Assembly (NCBI GenBank): GCA_964500225.1
Contig: CAZCOA010000016.1
Coordinates: 1 to 53,561, forward strand
DNA from: JAAYDY01 sp964500225
GTDB lineage: Bacteria > Planctomycetota > Phycisphaerae > FEN-1346 > JAACEH01
Direction: 5' to 3'
Length of the DNA stretch: 53,561 nucleotides
A model generated the notes under the pieces. That model was not told the DNA's origin. It saw only the letters and a program-made list of their open reading frames with translations, and did no database searches. Shown one piece after another: positions 50,989 to 53,561 of the stretch. Made by a program: the position numbers and the translations under genes. Numbering within the stretch: position 1 is the first letter of the stretch; every line of letters starts with the position of its first letter.

Positions 50989-51774
50989 TCATTGCTGCTG
51001 CGGTTGCGGCTGTCCATTGCCGCCGTTCTGTCTGGCCTGGCTGGCTTCCCGAACCCTTCTCAGACGTTCCTGCCAATAGGCCGCGTCCACCGCGCCGCGA
51101 TTGGTCCCGGTGGGCCGCACCGTGCGGCTCATCACCGGAGGACTCGTCGCGGGCAATGCCGACGGAGCCGGTTGCTCGCCGCTCGGATTCTCGACGATCT
51201 GGGCGGTGCTGGCCGTCGCCGCGCCGGTGGCCGTCGCTGCGCCGACGGTGGTCGCCGCGCCAACAGGGCGGGCCGCAGGCCGCGCCGTCTTGACCACAGC
51301 CTCGCCTTGGACCAGGGTGACCGACTGGCCGCCGAACGACACCGCCACCTTGTTGCCGGCCAGCGCCATGACCTCGATCTCGTCGCGCTTCTTGCCCTTG
51401 TGCCACCATTCCTGGACCCCTGTTTTCTCATCCTGGAGCAGGACGCTGAAGTCTCCGGTGGCCGGATCGGCGATCCATCCGATGAACCGTTTTCCGTTGT
51501 ACGACGGTTTGGCGTTCGGATCGACCTGGAACTGCTGCGGCTCATTCTCCTTGACGGGGTCCACGCGGTCCTGCCAACTGGCCATGCTGCGATCAATCGA
51601 CACCACGGCGGCGGCGGCCACCTTGGGCCGTTCCAGGGTGTAGTTCAGCGTTACAGGCTCCTCGACGATGCTCCCGTGAACCATGACCCCGACCAGCCCG
51701 AGCAGCACCAGCGACAGTAGGCCGATCGAAGCGCTCAGCACCTTGAAGAGAGTTGAACTGCGAACCCGGATCAT
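50989..51774 (-). CDS. GspC-like type II secretion inner-membrane protein
   Basis: GspC bridges the platform and the secretin through its HR domain. The 261-residue protein has one N-terminal membrane segment (VLSASIGLLSLVLLGLVGVM, about 12-31), then a periplasmic region. RFIGWIADPATGDFSVLLQD, KGKKRDEIEVMALAGNKVAV and SFGGQSVTLVQG in it resemble the HR domain's strand pattern. A Pro/Ala/Thr-rich tail follows in place of a PDZ domain. The call rests mainly on being upstream of gspD in C-D-E order and on topology. The ATG at 51774 has a GGAGGAG site, and a promoter lies at 51935-51963. Confidence 0.6.
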   Translation of the reverse strand: MIRVRSSTLFKVLSASIGLLSLVLLGLVGVMVHGSIVEEPVTLNYTLERPKVAAAAVVSIDRSMASWQDRVDPVKENEPQQFQVDPNAKPSYNGKRFIGWIADPATGDFSVLLQDEKTGVQEWWHKGKKRDEIEVMALAGNKVAVSFGGQSVTLVQGEAVVKTARPAARPVGAATTVGAATATGAATASTAQIVENPSGEQPAPSALPATSPPVMSRTVRPTGTNRGAVDAAYWQERLRRVREASQARQNGGNGQPQPQQQ

Positions 51775-51934
51775 GGCATCTCCTCCGGCCCGGCTCCGTT
51801 GCCCCTACAGAGTAATACGAGCACCGGGCACTTTTTTATGAAAAGCTGTCGGAATAAAACCGCCAAGTCGCGGGCTCCACACGGATAGCCGCTTCCCGGC
51901 GCAACACCGTTTCCGCGGCCCCTCACAGAGGCGC

Positions 51935-51963
51935 AGCATACCCCTGAAGAACCCCGAATTCAA
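51935..51963 (-). promoter_or_regulatory. Promoter of the type II secretion operon
   Basis: Minus-strand TTGAAT (51963-51958) and TATGCT (51940-51935) with a 17-base spacer, start near 51928. The leader to the gspC-like ATG is about 150 bases and contains an A6 run near 51832. Genes from here to gspM at 39048 run in one direction, apart from the reversed gene at 50495-50944. Confidence 0.55.
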
Positions 51964-52016
51964 CGGATTATTGCATCGAACATCCGCTGCGACGCAAAAT
52001 GGCCTTCGGATATGCC

Positions 52017-52538
52017 TCAGATCGCCTTGACCGACCCGATCTGCCGCGCGGGGACCCCGGCCATGATGGCATAGTCGGGCGTGTCTTTGGTAATGACGGC
52101 TCCGGCGGCCACCAGGTTGGCCTTGCCCACGCGGACCCCGGCCGTCACAACCACTCCGGCAGCCAGCCATGTGCCGCGACCGATGACGATGCTACCCCGC
52201 TTGTGACTGGCGGAGAAATCCTCCGTTTCGGGGTTGAACTGATGATCGCCGGCGGTAATCGAGCAATGAGGGCCGATCATGACGTTGTCTTCCAGGGTGA
52301 TGTCGCCGCCGCCAATGTACGTCCACAGCCCGATGTAGACGTTGTCGCCACAGACCAGCTTGCCACCCCAGGGGATGGTCGCCCCCGGGGCGAGTTTCAG
52401 GCCCTTGCCGCACGACTTCAACTGACAGCGGACCAGTTCGCCGCGGCGCAGGTTATCCTCGTCCGTATTGGTGAAAAGGATGTACCGGTCGATCTGGTCG
52501 CGGATCGCCGGGTCCAGTTGCTCACGCGGATGTGTCAT
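52017..52538 (-). CDS. Left-handed beta-helix (hexapeptide) O-acetyltransferase-like protein
   Basis: Trimeric acyltransferases of this fold acetylate sugars and other small acceptors. The 173-residue protein has a short helical N-terminus and hexapeptide repeats: GKGLKLAPGATI, CGDNVYIGLWTYIGGGDITL, NVMIGPHCSITAGDH with the putative catalytic His, IVIGRGTWLAAGVVVTAG, VRVGKANLVAAGAVITKD. It ends with the IMAGVPARQIG segment typical of WbbJ/Maa/NodL relatives. The ATG at 52538 has AGGAGAG eight bases upstream and overlaps the end of the upstream gene by 17 bases. The pair suggests a polysaccharide or glycan-modification unit continuing beyond the window; substrate unknown. Confidence 0.85.
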   Translation of the reverse strand: MTHPREQLDPAIRDQIDRYILFTNTDEDNLRRGELVRCQLKSCGKGLKLAPGATIPWGGKLVCGDNVYIGLWTYIGGGDITLEDNVMIGPHCSITAGDHQFNPETEDFSASHKRGSIVIGRGTWLAAGVVVTAGVRVGKANLVAAGAVITKDTPDYAIMAGVPARQIGSVKAI

Positions 52539-53561
52539 CGTGGGCTCTCCTGGCATAGAGGACAATCAGGGCCAGACCGCTGACGCCCCAGATCTGACGC
52601 AACTCGTCGGAAATCTCTCCGTGGCGGTGCTGGCCGGCCGCATCGCGCAACAGCCCGGTCTGGCGGTCCACCATTGTCCGGGCTACCCGTTCCAGCCGCC
52701 GCCGTCCAGCCCCGGTCAGGTCGTACACATCATATAGAGCTGCGGCTGCCGATGGTACCATCAGCACCTGGGTATCCTGAAAATCCTTCCGCGACTCGTG
52801 CGACCAATCGAGGTCGCCTGCGGCGTCCACCAGCGGTTCGAGCGTCTGCAGACTCTCGGCCAGGACGCGGCCAAGGGCCGCTGTGGGCCGGGCCCGGTAG
52901 AGCGGCTCCAGGTACAATGCGGTCATGGCCTGGTAGAACAGCGACTCGGGCGTGTGGACCTCACGCGTTTCGAGCCATTCGATGTACACCCACCAGCCTG
53001 GCACGTGGCGGCCGAAACTCGCGACCATGTTTGCTTCGAAGGCCGCCGCCCGGTTCACCAGGTCCGGTTGCTCGAGAATCGTGGCCGCGCGGCAGAAAGC
53101 CGTGGCCGCCAACGCGTTACCGTTCAGCACGTCGATCTTCGTGTAGTCGGCCGTTCGCCGATCCTCGGGGTGCTCGGGGTCGCCGGCCCGTTTCTGGATG
53201 ATTCCCGGATGTGATGGTTGCTCCATTGTCTTCAGGTACGCGATCGCATGCTCGGTGGACCGTTGAATGCCCAGACGCACATCCTGCGGCAGATCGGGCA
53301 CCAGCGTCCAGTACCAGTAATAGGTGTCGAGCACCGTGCCCAGATCCACTTGGTCGATCTCGTGCTGGCCGTAGTTCCAGACGAAATGGCCCTGCGGTGC
53401 CTGCTGCGCAAAGGCGTGCCGCAACAGCGACAGCCCCGTGTCGAGCCACGCCGCGCGGCCCGATTCCAGATAGCCCGCCAGATAACCGAGGGCCACGTCG
53501 CATGTCAGGCGACTGGACGGCGGCGTGTCGGCCGACACGGGCAGCCGCGGCAGGGGGGGCA
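52522..53561 (-). CDS. Helical, aromatic-rich protein of unknown function, cut by the window edge
   Basis: Not recognised. The frame is open through the right edge (last readable residues PPLPRLPV), so the start is probably outside; a GTG at 53538 is the only start inside. About 345 residues of alternating helices with Trp/Tyr-rich loops (FVWNYGQHEIDQVDLGT, LDTYYWYWTLVP, VPGWWVYIEWLETRE, QTLEPLVDAAGDLDWSHES) suggest an alpha/alpha toroid, as in glycan lyases, epimerases and unsaturated glucuronyl hydrolases, but I cannot name a family or catalytic residues. It overlaps the acyltransferase by 17 bases. Confidence 0.7.
   Translation of the reverse strand, partial: PPLPRLPVSADTPPSSRLTCDVALGYLAGYLESGRAAWLDTGLSLLRHAFAQQAPQGHFVWNYGQHEIDQVDLGTVLDTYYWYWTLVPDLPQDVRLGIQRSTEHAIAYLKTMEQPSHPGIIQKRAGDPEHPEDRRTADYTKIDVLNGNALAATAFCRAATILEQPDLVNRAAAFEANMVASFGRHVPGWWVYIEWLETREVHTPESLFYQAMTALYLEPLYRARPTAALGRVLAESLQTLEPLVDAAGDLDWSHESRKDFQDTQVLMVPSAAAALYDVYDLTGAGRRRLERVARTMVDRQTGLLRDAAGQHRHGEISDELRQIWGVSGLALIVLYARRAHDDTSA

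Overview
The window is a dense, high-GC stretch of bacterial chromosome made almost entirely of conserved single-copy genes. The cell has an outer membrane (LptE-like lipoprotein, complete type II secretion operon), a flagellar switch protein (FliM) and a c-di-AMP system (CdaA, CdaR/YbbR, PgpH) that is uncommon in Proteobacteria. Together with long Pro/Ala-rich secreted proteins and pseudopilins, this suggests Planctomycetota (Phycisphaerae-like) or a close relative. The phylum is an inference from gene content; no rRNA is present to confirm it. I see no CRISPR array, insertion sequence, prophage or integrase.

Layout. (1) 1-6119, plus strand: cmk, plsC, ispH, rpsA, a sigma-70 factor and apt. 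(2) 6104-7939, minus strand: mnmG, probably from a nearly leaderless transcript. (3) 8108-12825, plus strand: four small heat-shock proteins and lon. The first three Hsp20 genes sit behind two tandem sigma-54-type promoters with dyad sequences upstream; the fourth Hsp20 and lon have their own sigma-70-type promoter. (4) 12822-15194, minus strand: proA and an isolated fliM. (5) 15217-32115, minus strand: a nearly gapless 14-gene block read in the order purA, uppS, cdsA, phoH, pgpH, ybeY, a CBS/CNNM protein, recO, a secreted helical-repeat protein, lptE, ftsH, folP, cdaA, cdaR. It joins nucleotide, undecaprenyl and phospholipid synthesis, c-di-AMP turnover, RNA maturation and envelope proteolysis. 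(6) 32197-38977: bacterioferritin (plus), a lysine-aminomutase-like radical SAM enzyme (minus), a DUF434-type protein, tRNA-Arg(CCT), a PHP phosphoesterase, a membrane-anchored helical-repeat protein, an orphan corrinoid protein, an RluD-type pseudouridine synthase and tRNA-Val(CAC) (all plus). (7) 39048-51963, minus strand: a type II secretion operon in canonical order C-D-E-F-G-H-I-J-K-L-M, with one opposite-strand gene between gspC and gspD. (8) 52017-53561, minus strand: a hexapeptide acyltransferase and a helical protein running off the window.

The points most worth following are the sigma-54-type control of the small heat-shock genes, the altered DGA motif of CdaA, the leaderless mnmG arrangement, the secretin with an extra N domain and a reversed exported-protein gene beside it, and two enzymes without obvious partners (KamA-like protein, corrinoid protein). 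Start codons were chosen from ribosome-binding sites, family N-termini and neighbour spacing. Promoter and terminator calls are by eye.
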